Numbered from the stretch's first letter, positions 33,772 through 43,844 are shown. The stretch is 58,966 bases of DNA from Bordetella parapertussis (GCA_945875935.1 CAMCNE010000001.1:1-58966); one strand, 5' to 3'. Translations and numbers: made by a program. The notes: generated from the sequence alone by a model not told the origin.

Positions 33772-34215
33772 TCAGATGTCGCGGATCAGCTGGCGAAAGG
33801 CGTCGACGTCTTCGAAGCTGCGGTAGACCGACGCAAAGCGCACATAGGCGACCTTGTCGATGCGCTTGAGTTCGCGCATCACCAGCTCGCCCAGGCGGGT
33901 CGACGGCACTTCGCGCGCGCCGCTGCCGAGCAGCTTTTCCTGGATGCGATCGATGGCGGCGTCGATCTGCTCGACGCTGACCGGGCGCTTGCGCAGCGCC
34001 AGCGTCATCGACGCGCGGATCTTGGTCATGTCGAAATCAGCGCGTGTGCCGTCTTTCTTGATGACCGACGGCAGCGCGATTTCGGCGCGCTCGTAGGTGG
34101 TGAAGCGCTTGTCGCAGCTTTGGCAGCGCCGGCGTCGGCGAACCACGTCGCCTTCGTCAGATTCGCGCGTCTCGGCGACTTGCGTTTCAGCGTGGCTGCA
34201 GTAGGGGCAACGCAT
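33772..34215 (-). CDS. nrdR: Transcriptional repressor NrdR
   Basis: A 147-residue regulator. The N-terminal zinc ribbon is complete (CPYC near residue 3 and CQSC near residue 31, with RRRRRCQSCDKRFTTYE), followed by an ATP-cone domain (VIKKDGTRADFDMTKIRASM). NrdR senses ATP/dATP and represses ribonucleotide reductase operons through paired NrdR boxes. It lies 53 bp after glyA, a common Burkholderiales pairing. Confidence 0.96.
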   Translation of the reverse strand: MRCPYCSHAETQVAETRESDEGDVVRRRRRCQSCDKRFTTYERAEIALPSVIKKDGTRADFDMTKIRASMTLALRKRPVSVEQIDAAIDRIQEKLLGSGAREVPSTRLGELVMRELKRIDKVAYVRFASVYRSFEDVDAFRQLIRDI

Positions 34216-34268
34216 GCGATGAAGCCGGCGGCCGGATCAGTCGGGCTGAGCGATCCGGCCGGCTGTCA

Positions 34269-35519
34269 TCAACGGTAGACCGGAAATTCGCGGGTGAGCG
34301 CCGAGACCTTGGCACGTACCGCCGCCAGATTGGCCTCGTCGTGCGGGTTGTCGAGCACGTCGGCGATCAGGTGAGCTGTGAGGCGCGTTTGCTCTTCCAT
34401 AAAGCCGCGCGTGGTCAGCGCCGGCGTGCCCAGACGGATGCCACTGGTGACCATGGGCTTTTGCGGGTCGTTGGGGATGCCGTTCTTGTTGCAGGTCATG
34501 TGGGCCAGGCCCAGCGCGGCCTCGGCTTCCTTGCCGGTCAGGTTCTTGGGGCGCAGGTCGACCAGCATCACGTGGCTTTCGGTGCGGCCGCTCACGATGC
34601 GCAGGCCGCGCGAGATCAGCGTTTCGGCCAGCACGACGGCATTTTTCAGCACCTGCTGCTGGTACAGCTTGAACTGCGGCGACAGCGCTTCGTGGAAAGC
34701 CACGGCCTTGGCCGCGATGACGTGCATCAGCGGGCCGCCCTGAATGCCAGGGAACACCGCGCTGTTGATCTTCTTGGCGATGTCTTCGTGGTTCGTGAGG
34801 ATGATGCCGCCGCGCGGGCCGCGCAGGCTCTTGTGGGTGGTCGAGGTGACCACGTCGGCGTGCGGCACCGGGTTGGGGTAGACGCCGCCGGCAATCAGCC
34901 CCGAGTAGTGCGCCATGTCGACCAGGAAGTACGCACCGATGTCCTTGGCCACCTTGGCGAAACGCTCGAAATCAATGCGCAGCGAGTAAGCCGACGCGCC
35001 GGCGATGATCAGCTTGGGCTTGTGCTCGTGCGCCAGGCGCTCCATCGCGTCGTAGTCGATCTCTTCCTTGGCATCCAGGCCGTAGCTCACCACCTTGAAC
35101 CATTTGCCGCTCATGTTCAGCGGCATGCCGTGGGTCAGGTGACCGCCTTCGGCCAGGCTCATGCCCATGATGGTGTCGCCCGGCTGCAGCAGCGCAAAGA
35201 ACACCGCCTGATTGGCCTGCGATCCGGAGTTGGCCTGCACGTTCGCAAAGCCCGCGCCGTACAACGCCTTGAGGCGGTCGATGGCGAGCTGCTCGGCCAC
35301 GTCGACGAATTCGCATCCGCCGTAGTAGCGCTTGCCGGGATAGCCCTCGGCGTATTTGTTGGTCAGCTGGCTGCCCTGGGCTGCCATCACCGCCGGCGAG
35401 GTGTAGTTCTCGGAGGCGATCAGCTCGATGTGCTCTTCCTGACGCTGGTTTTCGTTTTGGATGACCGACCAGAGTTCAGGGTCGATGAGAGCAATCGTGG
35501 ACTGGGATCGATCAAACAT
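34269..35519 (-). CDS. glyA: Serine hydroxymethyltransferase (GlyA)
   Basis: A 416-residue PLP enzyme of full family length. Recognisable parts are IELIASENYTSPAV, GYPGKRYYGGCEFVD, the PLP-lysine motif VVTSTTHKSLRGPRGGI and the C-terminal GIRLGTPALTTRGF. It interconverts serine and glycine and supplies methylene-tetrahydrofolate. It is the first gene of a 12.6-kb same-strand run. The 249 bp upstream hold no recognisable glycine or tetrahydrofolate riboswitch. Confidence 0.97.
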   Translation of the reverse strand: MFDRSQSTIALIDPELWSVIQNENQRQEEHIELIASENYTSPAVMAAQGSQLTNKYAEGYPGKRYYGGCEFVDVAEQLAIDRLKALYGAGFANVQANSGSQANQAVFFALLQPGDTIMGMSLAEGGHLTHGMPLNMSGKWFKVVSYGLDAKEEIDYDAMERLAHEHKPKLIIAGASAYSLRIDFERFAKVAKDIGAYFLVDMAHYSGLIAGGVYPNPVPHADVVTSTTHKSLRGPRGGIILTNHEDIAKKINSAVFPGIQGGPLMHVIAAKAVAFHEALSPQFKLYQQQVLKNAVVLAETLISRGLRIVSGRTESHVMLVDLRPKNLTGKEAEAALGLAHMTCNKNGIPNDPQKPMVTSGIRLGTPALTTRGFMEEQTRLTAHLIADVLDNPHDEANLAAVRAKVSALTREFPVYR

Positions 35520-35768
35520 GTCGGTGGTTCTTTACGGCAGAAAACCCAAGGCACAAGGGCGGCGAGCACAGCAAGGCCCTCGGGTTGCCCAGGCGGGCGG
35601 CTTGATGCGTGACCCACGACGAATCGGTCATGGGCACGGCCTCGGTGATCGGTGTCTTGCACCCTGGACCCCACGCTGAGGTCGGGTCACTGCGCCTGTC
35701 ACGCGGCTGTCAGAGTCTACCTGCAGGCCAATGGCCCCACCCCTGTGCGAGGTGATGCCATGCCGCGA

Positions 35769-36683
35769 TCAGCGCAGTGACGCCACCTGGTCAGGCTCGG
35801 CGCTGTCATCGACGTCCTTGTCAGGCTCAGGCTGCTCCACCGAAGGCTTGTCATCGACTGGCGTGGCAGGCGCGGCGCGTGGCGCTGCGCCGTTGGGTGC
35901 ATTGAACGCCACCAGGCGGCCAGAAGCGACCGATCGAAGATGAGACTGCTCGGACTGAACCTTAGACACGTATCCGTCGTCGCTGTCCAGATTGCCCGCT
36001 CCGACATACAGCCGCAGACCGTCCGCGACGCTGCCGCCACGCGCGATGCACTCCTTGAGCACCAGAACGCCCACCCGCAAATTGGTCACCGGATCAAACG
36101 CGGCCATCGTGCCACCGAAGGCCTCGTACTTGTCGTCATGGACACGCGTCATGACCTGCATCAGCCCTTGCGCGCCCACCGGGCTTTGCGCGAAGGGGTT
36201 GAAGCTCGATTCGACGGCCATGATCGCGAGAATCAGCGTCGGGTCCAGCCCGGTCTTGGCGCCGACCTCCCAGGCCTCCACGACCAGACGGCTGATCGGC
36301 TCTGGCGCCACCCGATACCGCTTGGAAAGCCATTGGGCGACCGAGGATTGCATCCGGGTCAAGTCCTTGGGGTCGATGGCAGTGGCACGAGCCACCGCAT
36401 CGGGCTCCCTCAGTTCGTCGGCCATCGCCTCCAGGGCATCGGCCGGTGTTTCATGTCGGGCCTGCAGCCAGGAAAGTGTGTCGAGTTCGAGAGACTGTCG
36501 CAAATCGGCGCGACCGGCCAGAAACACGACCACCGCTACGGCGACCAGCCCAAGCACTGCCAGCGCGTTGTGGCACACCTCGATCGTGCCCTTGACCACG
36601 TCACGCGCAAACACGCCAACCGAAAGCGCGCACTGCGTGAGCACGTGGTGGGCTGTTGAAAAAATCTGGCGAATGATGGACAT
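35769..36683 (-). CDS. Membrane-anchored lytic transglycosylase (SLT domain)
   Basis: A 304-residue protein with one membrane helix at about 41-57 (LAVLGLVAVAVVVFLAG) and a C-terminal SLT/goose-lysozyme domain (about 135-255). The catalytic glutamate is E158 in IMAVESSFNPFA, followed by SPVGAQGLMQVM. A Pro/Asp-rich low-complexity tail closes the protein. It cuts peptidoglycan between MurNAc and GlcNAc in the periplasm. The start at 36683 has GGAGGT upstream; the longer upstream frame is not protein-like. It is transcribed divergently from ubiD. Confidence 0.87.
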   Translation of the reverse strand: MSIIRQIFSTAHHVLTQCALSVGVFARDVVKGTIEVCHNALAVLGLVAVAVVVFLAGRADLRQSLELDTLSWLQARHETPADALEAMADELREPDAVARATAIDPKDLTRMQSSVAQWLSKRYRVAPEPISRLVVEAWEVGAKTGLDPTLILAIMAVESSFNPFAQSPVGAQGLMQVMTRVHDDKYEAFGGTMAAFDPVTNLRVGVLVLKECIARGGSVADGLRLYVGAGNLDSDDGYVSKVQSEQSHLRSVASGRLVAFNAPNGAAPRAAPATPVDDKPSVEQPEPDKDVDDSAEPDQVASLR

Positions 36684-36941
36684 GCCTCGTACCTCCGTGA
36701 GCCCGTGTCGGGAAGAAGCCCGACGGGCTGTGACGCTCGCGGCGACGAACATCATCGTTCGAAGCCACTGGCTTGGCAGACCATATGGGGTCGGCTGCCG
36801 TGCGGCGCAACTCAAAATCCACTCGTTGATTGGGATCCAGGCTGGAGAAAAACCCAAGCCTCATCCAGCGAGCGGGATTCTAGGAATCAAAAATATAACC
36901 GGTCAACCTTTAGCTGGCCGCACTTAACTACTTATGTGTCT

Positions 36942-38528
36942 ATGAAGTATCGCGACCTGCGGGAGTTCTGTGCCGCCCTTGAAACCGAAGGAGAACTGCG
37001 ACGCGTAGTGGAGCCTGTGTCGACCCGGCTCGAAATGACCGCGCTCAGCGATCGTGTATTGCGCAGCGCCGGGCCCGCTTTGTGGTTTGAGCGGCCCGTG
37101 GATGCGCAAGGTCGTTTCAGCATTCCGGCCTTGACCAACCTGTTCGGCACGCCGCGCCGGGTCGCGCTGGGCATGGGTGCCAGCGAGGTGAGCGAGTTGC
37201 GCGATGTGGGCCGGGTGCTCGCCAGCCTCAAGGAGCCTGAGCCGCCCAAGGGCCTGAAGGACACCGGCCGCTTGCTGCACATGATCAAGTCGCTGTGGGA
37301 CATGAAACCCGCCAGCGTGAGACAGGCAGCGTGTCAGCAGGTGGTGATCGACGGCGAGGACGTCGACCTGCTGCGACTTCTGCCGGTGCAAACCTGCTGG
37401 CCAGGCGACGCCGGCCCGTTGATCACCTGGGGCTTGGTGATCACCCGCGGCCCGCAAGGCGGGCCAAACCCGCGGCGCCGACAGAATCTGGGCATCTACC
37501 GTCAGCAGGTGATCTCTGGCCGCCAGGTGATCATGCGCTGGCTGGCCCATCGAGGTGGGGCGCTCGACTTTCGAGACTTCGCGCTGGCCAATCCGGGCCA
37601 GCCCTTTCCGATCGCAGTGGCGCTGGGTGCCGATCCGGCCACCATCCTGGGCGCTGTCACGCCTGTGCCGGACACCTTGTCCGAGTACCAGTTCGCCGGC
37701 CTCTTGCGCGGCAGCCGCACCGAGGTGACCGATTCCAGCGTTGGCGACAACGGTGTGATGTTGCAGGTCCCGGCCAGTGCCGAGATCGTGCTCGAGGGGC
37801 ACATTCCAACCGCGGCGTCTGGCTATGTCGGCCACAGCGAGCATGGCGTTCCACTCAAGGAAGTGAGCGGATACTTGCACGCGCTGGAAGGCCCTTTCGG
37901 CGATCACACCGGTTACTACAACGAGCAGGACTGGTTTCCGGTCTTCGAGATCAGCCGCCTCACGCACCGCCGTGATCCGGTCTACCACTCCACCTACACC
38001 GGCAAGCCGCCCGACGAGCCGGCCATATTGGGCGTGGCCTTGAACGAGGTGTTCGTGCCCATCTTGCAAAAGCAGTTTCCGGAAATCGTCGATTTCTACC
38101 TGCCGCCCGAGGGCTGCAGCTACCGCATGGCGATCATCAGCATCAAGAAGGCCTACCCCGGCCACGCCAAACGGGTGATGTTCGGGTTGTGGAGCTTTCT
38201 TCGCCAATTCATGTACACAAAGTTCATCGTGGTGACCGACGACGACGTGGACATCCGGCAGTGGAGCGAAGTGATCTGGGCCATCACGACCCGAATGGAC
38301 CCTGTTCGTGACGTCACCCTGGCGGACAACACGCCGATCGACTACCTCGACTTCGCCTCGCCCGTCAGCGGGCTGGGCGGCAAGATGGGGCTGGATGCCA
38401 CCAACAAGTGGCCCGGCGAAACCTCGCGCGAGTGGGGCCGGCCCATCCACATGGACGCTGCGGTGCAAGCCAGGGTGGCTGACGTGTTTGACGAGATCAT
38501 GCGTTCGACACCCAAGCGCGCCGTGTGA
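36942..38528 (+). CDS. ubiD: UbiD family 4-hydroxy-3-polyprenylbenzoate decarboxylase
   Basis: A 528-residue decarboxylase that uses prenylated FMN. Family landmarks are MKYRDLREFCAALETEGEL at the start, GAVTPVPDTLSEYQFAGLLR, the VPASAEIVLEG(H) segment, a GPFGDHTGYY loop and KRVMFGLWSFLRQFMYTKF. Length and sequence fit the E. coli-type UbiD of ubiquinone synthesis rather than phenol or aromatic carboxylases, although both belong to one family. UbiX, which makes the cofactor, is not in the window. The ATG at 36942 is chosen by comparison with the family N-terminus. It is followed by a 198-bp gap before the acyl-CoA synthetase. Confidence 0.9.
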   Translation: MKYRDLREFCAALETEGELRRVVEPVSTRLEMTALSDRVLRSAGPALWFERPVDAQGRFSIPALTNLFGTPRRVALGMGASEVSELRDVGRVLASLKEPEPPKGLKDTGRLLHMIKSLWDMKPASVRQAACQQVVIDGEDVDLLRLLPVQTCWPGDAGPLITWGLVITRGPQGGPNPRRRQNLGIYRQQVISGRQVIMRWLAHRGGALDFRDFALANPGQPFPIAVALGADPATILGAVTPVPDTLSEYQFAGLLRGSRTEVTDSSVGDNGVMLQVPASAEIVLEGHIPTAASGYVGHSEHGVPLKEVSGYLHALEGPFGDHTGYYNEQDWFPVFEISRLTHRRDPVYHSTYTGKPPDEPAILGVALNEVFVPILQKQFPEIVDFYLPPEGCSYRMAIISIKKAYPGHAKRVMFGLWSFLRQFMYTKFIVVTDDDVDIRQWSEVIWAITTRMDPVRDVTLADNTPIDYLDFASPVSGLGGKMGLDATNKWPGETSREWGRPIHMDAAVQARVADVFDEIMRSTPKRAV

Positions 38529-38726
38529 TCCGGGTCACCCGAAGCAGCGCGGCCAGGAAATGGCGGCGGGCTTGGAAAACACAGCACAATCCCCGGCTCG
38601 CTTACCGCACTGCCGCGGGGTCAGGGATGGCCCCACATTGAACGGCGTGCGAGCCATTCCCAAACGGGGCCTTTTCAGCGCAAGTTGTTGCTCTGGGAGG
38701 CTGCCCACACATGAGGGTGTTGCTGG

Positions 38727-40235
38727 ATGAGTCTGTTCTCACTGCTTGATCACACAGCCACGAGGTTTCCGGATCACGGGGCGGTTTTCCAGGGCCTTGA
38801 ACGGGTTCTCACGTGGCGAGAACTGAAGGCCCGCGCTTTGGTGATGGGCGCTGCGATACGCGGCAGGTGTCGTCCGGGTGATCGGGTGGCGATCGTCAGC
38901 GAGAACCGTCCCGAGTACGTCGAGCTCATGTTCGCGGCGTGGGCCGCCGAGGTGGTGATCGTTCCGGTCAACTACAAACTGCACGACAAAGAGGTCTTGC
39001 AGATCCTGGAGGACGCCGAGGTTTCTCTGGTGTTTGCATCCCCCACGCTGCTCGGCGGGTTGCCCCGAATGATTGCGACCTATGGCGACAAGACGGTGGC
39101 GATTGGTGAGCCCGCCTACACGCAAATGACCACAGGTGAACAGCTGGCGGTTCCATCTGCCGACCCGCAGGCCTTGGCCTGGTTGTTTTACACGAGCGGG
39201 ACGACCGGCCGATCCAAGGGTGCCATGCTGTCGCATCGCAACCTGATGGCAGCGACCATCGCCCACCTGGCCGACATCGAAGCGCTTGATGAATCGTGCA
39301 GCCAGCTCCACGTGGCGCCCATGTCGCACGGTTCGGGCATGTACATGCTGCCGTCGATCGCTCGCGGTGCACGGCAGGTTGTTCCGGCCTCCGGCGGATT
39401 CGAGCCTGCGGAATTTCTCGACCTTTGCGATCAGCATCCAGCCTGCGGAGCCTTCCTGGCGCCGACCATGATCCAGCGTTTGCGCATCGCGGTCGAAGAA
39501 GGCAAGCGAAGCCGGCCGAAGCACCTGCGCAACATCGTCTACGGTGGTGGGCCGATGTACGTCGAGGAACTGAGAAAGTCGACGACCGTGCTGGGGCCAG
39601 TTTTTTCGCAGATCTACGGCCAGGGTGAGGCCCCAGTGACCATCACCGGAATGAATCAGGCCGCGCACCTCACAGACGACGACGCCATCCTGGGTTCTGT
39701 CGGTTGGCCACGCAGCGGTGTCGAGGTCCGGGTGACCGACGCTGATGGCAAGGACCTGTCAACAGGAACGATCGGTGAAATCCTGGTTCGCGGTGATGTG
39801 GTGATGGCAGGGTACTGGCGTAACCCGGCCGCAAGCGCCGAGACCTTGCGCGATGGGTGGCTTCACACCGGTGACATGGGCACGTTCGACGAACGCGGTT
39901 GCCTGACATTGAGAGACCGCTCCAAGGACGTCGTGATCAGCGGTGGCAGCAACATCTATCCCCGCGAGGTTGAAGAAGTGTTGCTGTTGCACCCCGCAGT
40001 GGCCAAGACGAGCGTGGTGGGGCGCCCTGATACCGAGTGGGGTGAGGTGCTCATCGCCTTTGTGGTCCGTGCCGATGGGGCTGATGTCACCCCCGCCGAG
40101 CTTGACGCCCATTGCCTTGATCACATCGCACGTTTCAAGCGACCGAAGGAATATAAGTTCCTGGATGAACTGCCCACCAGCAGTTATGGCAAGGTTCTCA
40201 AGACTGAGTTGAGAAAGCTGTTGGAAAACACCTGA
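38727..40235 (+). CDS. AMP-forming acyl-CoA synthetase
   Basis: A 502-residue ANL ligase with all core motifs: P-loop YTSGTTGRSKGAMLSH, A5 IYGQGEAP, A7 GWLHTGDMG, hinge DRSKDVVISGGSNIYP, and the catalytic lysine in SSYGKVLK. It resembles medium- or branched-chain acyl-CoA synthetases; acetoacetyl-CoA synthetases of the Acs class are longer (about 650). Because a thiolase gene follows 29 bp later and acetone carboxylase genes lie downstream, a likely job is activation of acetoacetate or a related 3-oxoacid. That substrate assignment is inference from position only. Confidence 0.88.
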   Translation: MSLFSLLDHTATRFPDHGAVFQGLERVLTWRELKARALVMGAAIRGRCRPGDRVAIVSENRPEYVELMFAAWAAEVVIVPVNYKLHDKEVLQILEDAEVSLVFASPTLLGGLPRMIATYGDKTVAIGEPAYTQMTTGEQLAVPSADPQALAWLFYTSGTTGRSKGAMLSHRNLMAATIAHLADIEALDESCSQLHVAPMSHGSGMYMLPSIARGARQVVPASGGFEPAEFLDLCDQHPACGAFLAPTMIQRLRIAVEEGKRSRPKHLRNIVYGGGPMYVEELRKSTTVLGPVFSQIYGQGEAPVTITGMNQAAHLTDDDAILGSVGWPRSGVEVRVTDADGKDLSTGTIGEILVRGDVVMAGYWRNPAASAETLRDGWLHTGDMGTFDERGCLTLRDRSKDVVISGGSNIYPREVEEVLLLHPAVAKTSVVGRPDTEWGEVLIAFVVRADGADVTPAELDAHCLDHIARFKRPKEYKFLDELPTSSYGKVLKTELRKLLENT

Positions 40236-40264
40236 TCAATACTTCTAGAAAACATGGGAGAGAA

Positions 40265-41437
40265 ATGATGAGCGTTGCAATCGTTGGTTGGGCACAAACA
40301 CCATTTGGTAAATTTGACAACGAAAGCGTCGAGAGCCTGATCGTCAAGGCGGTCAACGATGCACTGGCCTATGCTGGCGTTGAAGCTTCAGATGTTGACG
40401 AGATTTACCTGGGCCACTTCAATGCTGGCTTCTCAAAGCAGGATTTCACAGCGTCGCTGGTATTGCAGGCCGACGACGGCTTGCGCTTCAAGCCGGCCAC
40501 ACGCGTGGAAAATGCTTGTGCCACAGGGTCTGCCGCCATTCACCAAGGCATCAAGTCGATTGAATCGGGCCGGGCCCGTATCGTTCTTGCTGTTGGGGTT
40601 GAGCAGATGAGTTTGACATCGGGGCCGGAAGTTGGCGCCAATTTGCTTCGAGCTTCGTACCTGCGTGAGGAAAGCCATATCCAAGGCGGTTTTGCAGGCC
40701 TTTTTGGGCGAATCGCTGATGCGTATTTTGAGAAATACGGCGATCAGTCAGATGCTCTGGCCAAGATTGCCGCAAAGAATCACAAGAACGGAGTTTCCAA
40801 CCCTTACGCTCAGATGCGAAAAGATTTGGGATATGAATTTTGTCGGCAAGTCAGTGAAAAAAACCCGCTGGTCGCCGGCCCTTTGAAGCGCACAGACTGC
40901 TCACCGGTCTCCGACGGGGCTGCCGCTGTGGTGCTCGCCGATTCAAAGACGGCTTCCACGATGCGCAAGGCAGTCACTGTTCGCTCGGTGGCGCATGTGC
41001 AGGACTTCCTGCCCATGTCGCGCCGGGACATCTTGCTCTTCGAGGGGTGTTCGATGGCGTGGCGCAAGGCGCTTTCAGATGCGAATCTGCAACTGTCCGA
41101 CCTGTCTTTCGTCGAGACGCACGATTGCTTCACCATGGCCGAACTCATCGAGTACGAGGCCATGGGCTTGACGCCTTACGGGCAAGGCGCAAGAGCCATT
41201 CATGAGGGTTGGACCCTCGTTGGCGGGAAGCTTCCCGTGAATCCATCTGGCGGCTTGAAGGCCAAGGGCCATCCTGTGGGCGCCACAGGGGTTTCGATGC
41301 ATGTCATGACGGCGATGCAATTGAATGGCGAGTTGCCAGCGCCCATCACTGTCGAAAATGCGACGCTCGGGGGCGTGTTCAACATGGGTGGCGCAGCGGT
41401 TGCGAACTACGTCAGCATCTTGGAGCGTTCCCGCTGA
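40265..41437 (+). CDS. SCP2-type thiolase (acetyl-CoA acetyltransferase family)
   Basis: A 390-residue thiolase-fold enzyme. Catalytic residues are visible: C85 in RVENACATGSAA, H286-D287-C288 in VETHDCFTMAE, and H336 in SGGLKAKGHPVGATG. The HDCF triad marks the SCP2/SCPx subfamily, which often acts on branched or cyclic 3-oxoacyl-CoA. The ribosome site GGGAGAG ends 2-5 bp before a double ATG (40265 and 40268). Codon use is clearly less G/C-rich than in genes left of 38 kb. With the upstream ligase it could split acetoacetyl-CoA, or a longer 3-oxoacyl-CoA, into acetyl-CoA units. Confidence 0.9.
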   Translation: MMSVAIVGWAQTPFGKFDNESVESLIVKAVNDALAYAGVEASDVDEIYLGHFNAGFSKQDFTASLVLQADDGLRFKPATRVENACATGSAAIHQGIKSIESGRARIVLAVGVEQMSLTSGPEVGANLLRASYLREESHIQGGFAGLFGRIADAYFEKYGDQSDALAKIAAKNHKNGVSNPYAQMRKDLGYEFCRQVSEKNPLVAGPLKRTDCSPVSDGAAAVVLADSKTASTMRKAVTVRSVAHVQDFLPMSRRDILLFEGCSMAWRKALSDANLQLSDLSFVETHDCFTMAELIEYEAMGLTPYGQGARAIHEGWTLVGGKLPVNPSGGLKAKGHPVGATGVSMHVMTAMQLNGELPAPITVENATLGGVFNMGGAAVANYVSILERSR

Positions 41438-41734
41438 AAGTGGCTCAGCCGTCCGAATTGCGGCCGGACCCTGAGGCCGCTCTGAGGCGGCCCTGCGCTC
41501 CAATCGTCCGGAATCGAAACACTTTAGGCCTGAATTACCGGGGATTTCCCCAGTAAGTTTCAGTCCGTTGCAACGTACATTGCTCACTCTCAGCAAAGAG
41601 TCATCGCTCGATTTGCGTCCTTGGGGGACGTGCTTCAGGCGTATCACATTGGGTGATTGCTTCGCACCTTTTGCCTAGCGATCTGCTCATCCAGCATCCC
41701 TCCCACGCCAGACGCTATACAGATATCAAGGCCT
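41438..41734. other. Leader of the sigma-54 activator gene
   Basis: No gene is seen. The region contains three short dyads: GGCCGC/GCGGCC (41475-41492, no T-tract), GGGGATTTCCCC (41540-41551) and CGTTGCAACG (41566-41575). None resembles the GGTTGAACC element found downstream. They could be a weak terminator after the thiolase gene and operators for control of the activator gene. Confidence 0.35.
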
Positions 41735-43768
41735 ATGCCGCACACCAGCCAGATTTTCTCGCACCCGGAAAATGACGACCGTGTCAGTTCGACATGGGAG
41801 AAGTTTTTGAGTGGAGAGGTTTGCGGGTCAGATGCGCTGCGCCGGTTGATCGATGACTCTTGGCGCCGCTGTCAGACGGCGGATGTGGATCCCGAGCGAG
41901 ACAAAGCACCTCCTCCGCTCGCTGAAGAGCCCTTGCAGCGCCTGCTCGAGGAGCACGACGAGTTGTTGTCAGCGGGAACACCCGTGATGGCACACGCCCG
42001 CCAGTTTCTGGATGAAACCGGGACTGTGATGGTGTTGACCACGCACGACGGCGTTATTCTTAACCTCGAGGGGGACCCTTCTACCTCCGCTGCGGCCGCT
42101 GAACGTATTCGCATGCTTCCTGGAAGCAGCTGGAGCGAGGCCGCCTGTGGCACCAACGCAATTGGTACGGCGCTGGCTATAGGGCAACCGGTCCAGATTC
42201 ACTCTGCTGAGCACTACTGCGCGGGTATCAAGAGATGGACTTGTTCGGCCACGGTCGTCAGAGACCCCTACGACAACAGCATACTTGGCGTCGTTGACGT
42301 TTCTGGCCTGAATTCGACCTACAACAGGCACAGCTTGGCGCTGGTGGTGACCACGGCAAGCCGGATCGAGAGCCGTCTGGCGCGCCGCGAAATGGAGTTG
42401 CGATACAGGCTGCTTGACTTGTGCGTGTCCCGCGTGGGCGGCACCACATCAGACGGAATCATCTTGCTGGACCGACGCGGCAATCCCATCAAGGCGTCTG
42501 ATCGCGCGCAGACTGCGTTGAACGCGCTGAGCGCCAACGGACGAATGGCGGCGCCTATTGAGTTGTCCAAACTGAAGATTCCTGCATCTTTCAAGGGTGA
42601 TTTGAGGGCAGGCCTTCCCGACTGGATCAACCATGATTGGCTTGAACCGATTGTCGACAACGGACAGAAAATTGGCTCGATTCTGACGATTCCCAACCGT
42701 GGATTGCAGATTGGACCTCGCCGTAGCGAAGCCATTCTCGTGAAGAGTTCCGGCGTCAAAAATCAACACTTTGCGCGGGTCATTGGCAAGTCACCCAAGT
42801 TGCTCGAAGCCGTGGACTGCGCCCAAAGGCTTGCAAAGTCCAACGTCCCAATACTTCTGCTCGGAGAAACAGGTGTAGGCAAGGACGTATTTGCCAATGC
42901 AATTCATGCCACGAGCATCACCACGGGTGAGGCCCCATTTGTCGCCTTGAATTGCGGCGCATTTTCTCGAGAACTCCTGACCAGCGAGTTATTTGGTTAC
43001 GCCGAAGGATCCTTCACCGGCGCACGCCGCGGGGGAATGATGGGGAAGATTGAGGCTGCAAGCGGCGGCACCTTGTTTCTTGATGAAATCGGCGAGATGC
43101 CACTCGATTTGCAGCCTCATTTCCTCAGGGTGCTGGAAGATGGTGCGATATTCAGGGTAGGAGAGAACAAGGCGCGCAACGTTTCCTTCCGACTTCTGGC
43201 TGCAACCAATAAAGACCTTCGAAAAGAAGTCTCCGAGGGGCGTTTTCGAATGGATCTTTATTACAGAATCGCAGTTGCAGCGATCAACATTCCCCCCCTT
43301 CGGGAGAGATCTGAAGATATTCAAGCGATTTCAGAGTACTTTCTAGAAAAACTGTCAGCAAGGCATGGCCTTCAAAGGCAGAGTTTAGATGGCGAGGCTA
43401 TCGAAATTTTGAATCGCCACGACTGGCAGGGTAACGTAAGAGAGTTGCGTAACGTGCTCGAGCGAGCGATGCTGATGTCCACCGGGCCTGTACTGACAAA
43501 AGATTCTCTACCAGAAGAAGTGCGAAAATCTTTTGTGATAGATTCAATTAAGACCAATTCGGTAAGTTTGCGATTGGACATGAAGAGTCTTGAGCAAGTG
43601 GAGAAAGATGCAATCATTTCAATGATCGAACGGCTGGGCGGAAATATGACGGCCGTCGCCAGAGAGTTGGGGATTGCCAAAAGTACCTTGTATGTGAAAC
43701 TGAAAAAGTTTGACATTTCTACACATGCTGCTGAGGATCAGGCCTCGGCCATGCCCGCGCAGTTCTGA
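41735..43768 (+). CDS. acxR: Sigma-54-dependent activator, AcoR/AcxR type
   Basis: A 677-residue enhancer-binding protein. An N-terminal GAF-like sensor (about 75-215; WSEAACGTNAIGTALAIGQP is typical of AcoR-type regulators) is followed by a AAA+ domain: Walker A GETGVGKD (377-384), the sigma-54 contact loop GSFTGA (425-430; most relatives have GAFTGA) and Walker B GTLFLDEIGE (445-454). A Fis-type helix-turn-helix closes the protein (TAVARELGIAKSTLYVKLK). The ATG at 41735 is preferred over an upstream one at 41657. AcxR homologues activate acetone carboxylase operons, and the acx genes follow. Matching palindromes upstream of abiV and acxA are its probable binding sites. Confidence 0.9.
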   Translation: MPHTSQIFSHPENDDRVSSTWEKFLSGEVCGSDALRRLIDDSWRRCQTADVDPERDKAPPPLAEEPLQRLLEEHDELLSAGTPVMAHARQFLDETGTVMVLTTHDGVILNLEGDPSTSAAAAERIRMLPGSSWSEAACGTNAIGTALAIGQPVQIHSAEHYCAGIKRWTCSATVVRDPYDNSILGVVDVSGLNSTYNRHSLALVVTTASRIESRLARREMELRYRLLDLCVSRVGGTTSDGIILLDRRGNPIKASDRAQTALNALSANGRMAAPIELSKLKIPASFKGDLRAGLPDWINHDWLEPIVDNGQKIGSILTIPNRGLQIGPRRSEAILVKSSGVKNQHFARVIGKSPKLLEAVDCAQRLAKSNVPILLLGETGVGKDVFANAIHATSITTGEAPFVALNCGAFSRELLTSELFGYAEGSFTGARRGGMMGKIEAASGGTLFLDEIGEMPLDLQPHFLRVLEDGAIFRVGENKARNVSFRLLAATNKDLRKEVSEGRFRMDLYYRIAVAAINIPPLRERSEDIQAISEYFLEKLSARHGLQRQSLDGEAIEILNRHDWQGNVRELRNVLERAMLMSTGPVLTKDSLPEEVRKSFVIDSIKTNSVSLRLDMKSLEQVEKDAIISMIERLGGNMTAVARELGIAKSTLYVKLKKFDISTHAAEDQASAMPAQF

Positions 43769-43844
43769 TTGCCAAGCTGCGCTTTGAGTAGAGCATGGTC
43801 CGCATCGCGACTGGGTATGTCGGAGTCGCCGCTGGTGTCCTGGC

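Noticed and set aside
35520..35768. Riboswitch or small gene upstream of glyA
   Set aside because: No glycine-, SAM- or tetrahydrofolate-type conserved elements and no protein-like frame; I see only a probable promoter region.
41475..41492. GGCCGC/GCGGCC hairpin as terminator of the thiolase gene
   Set aside because: Short arms and no T-tract; not enough to call a terminator.
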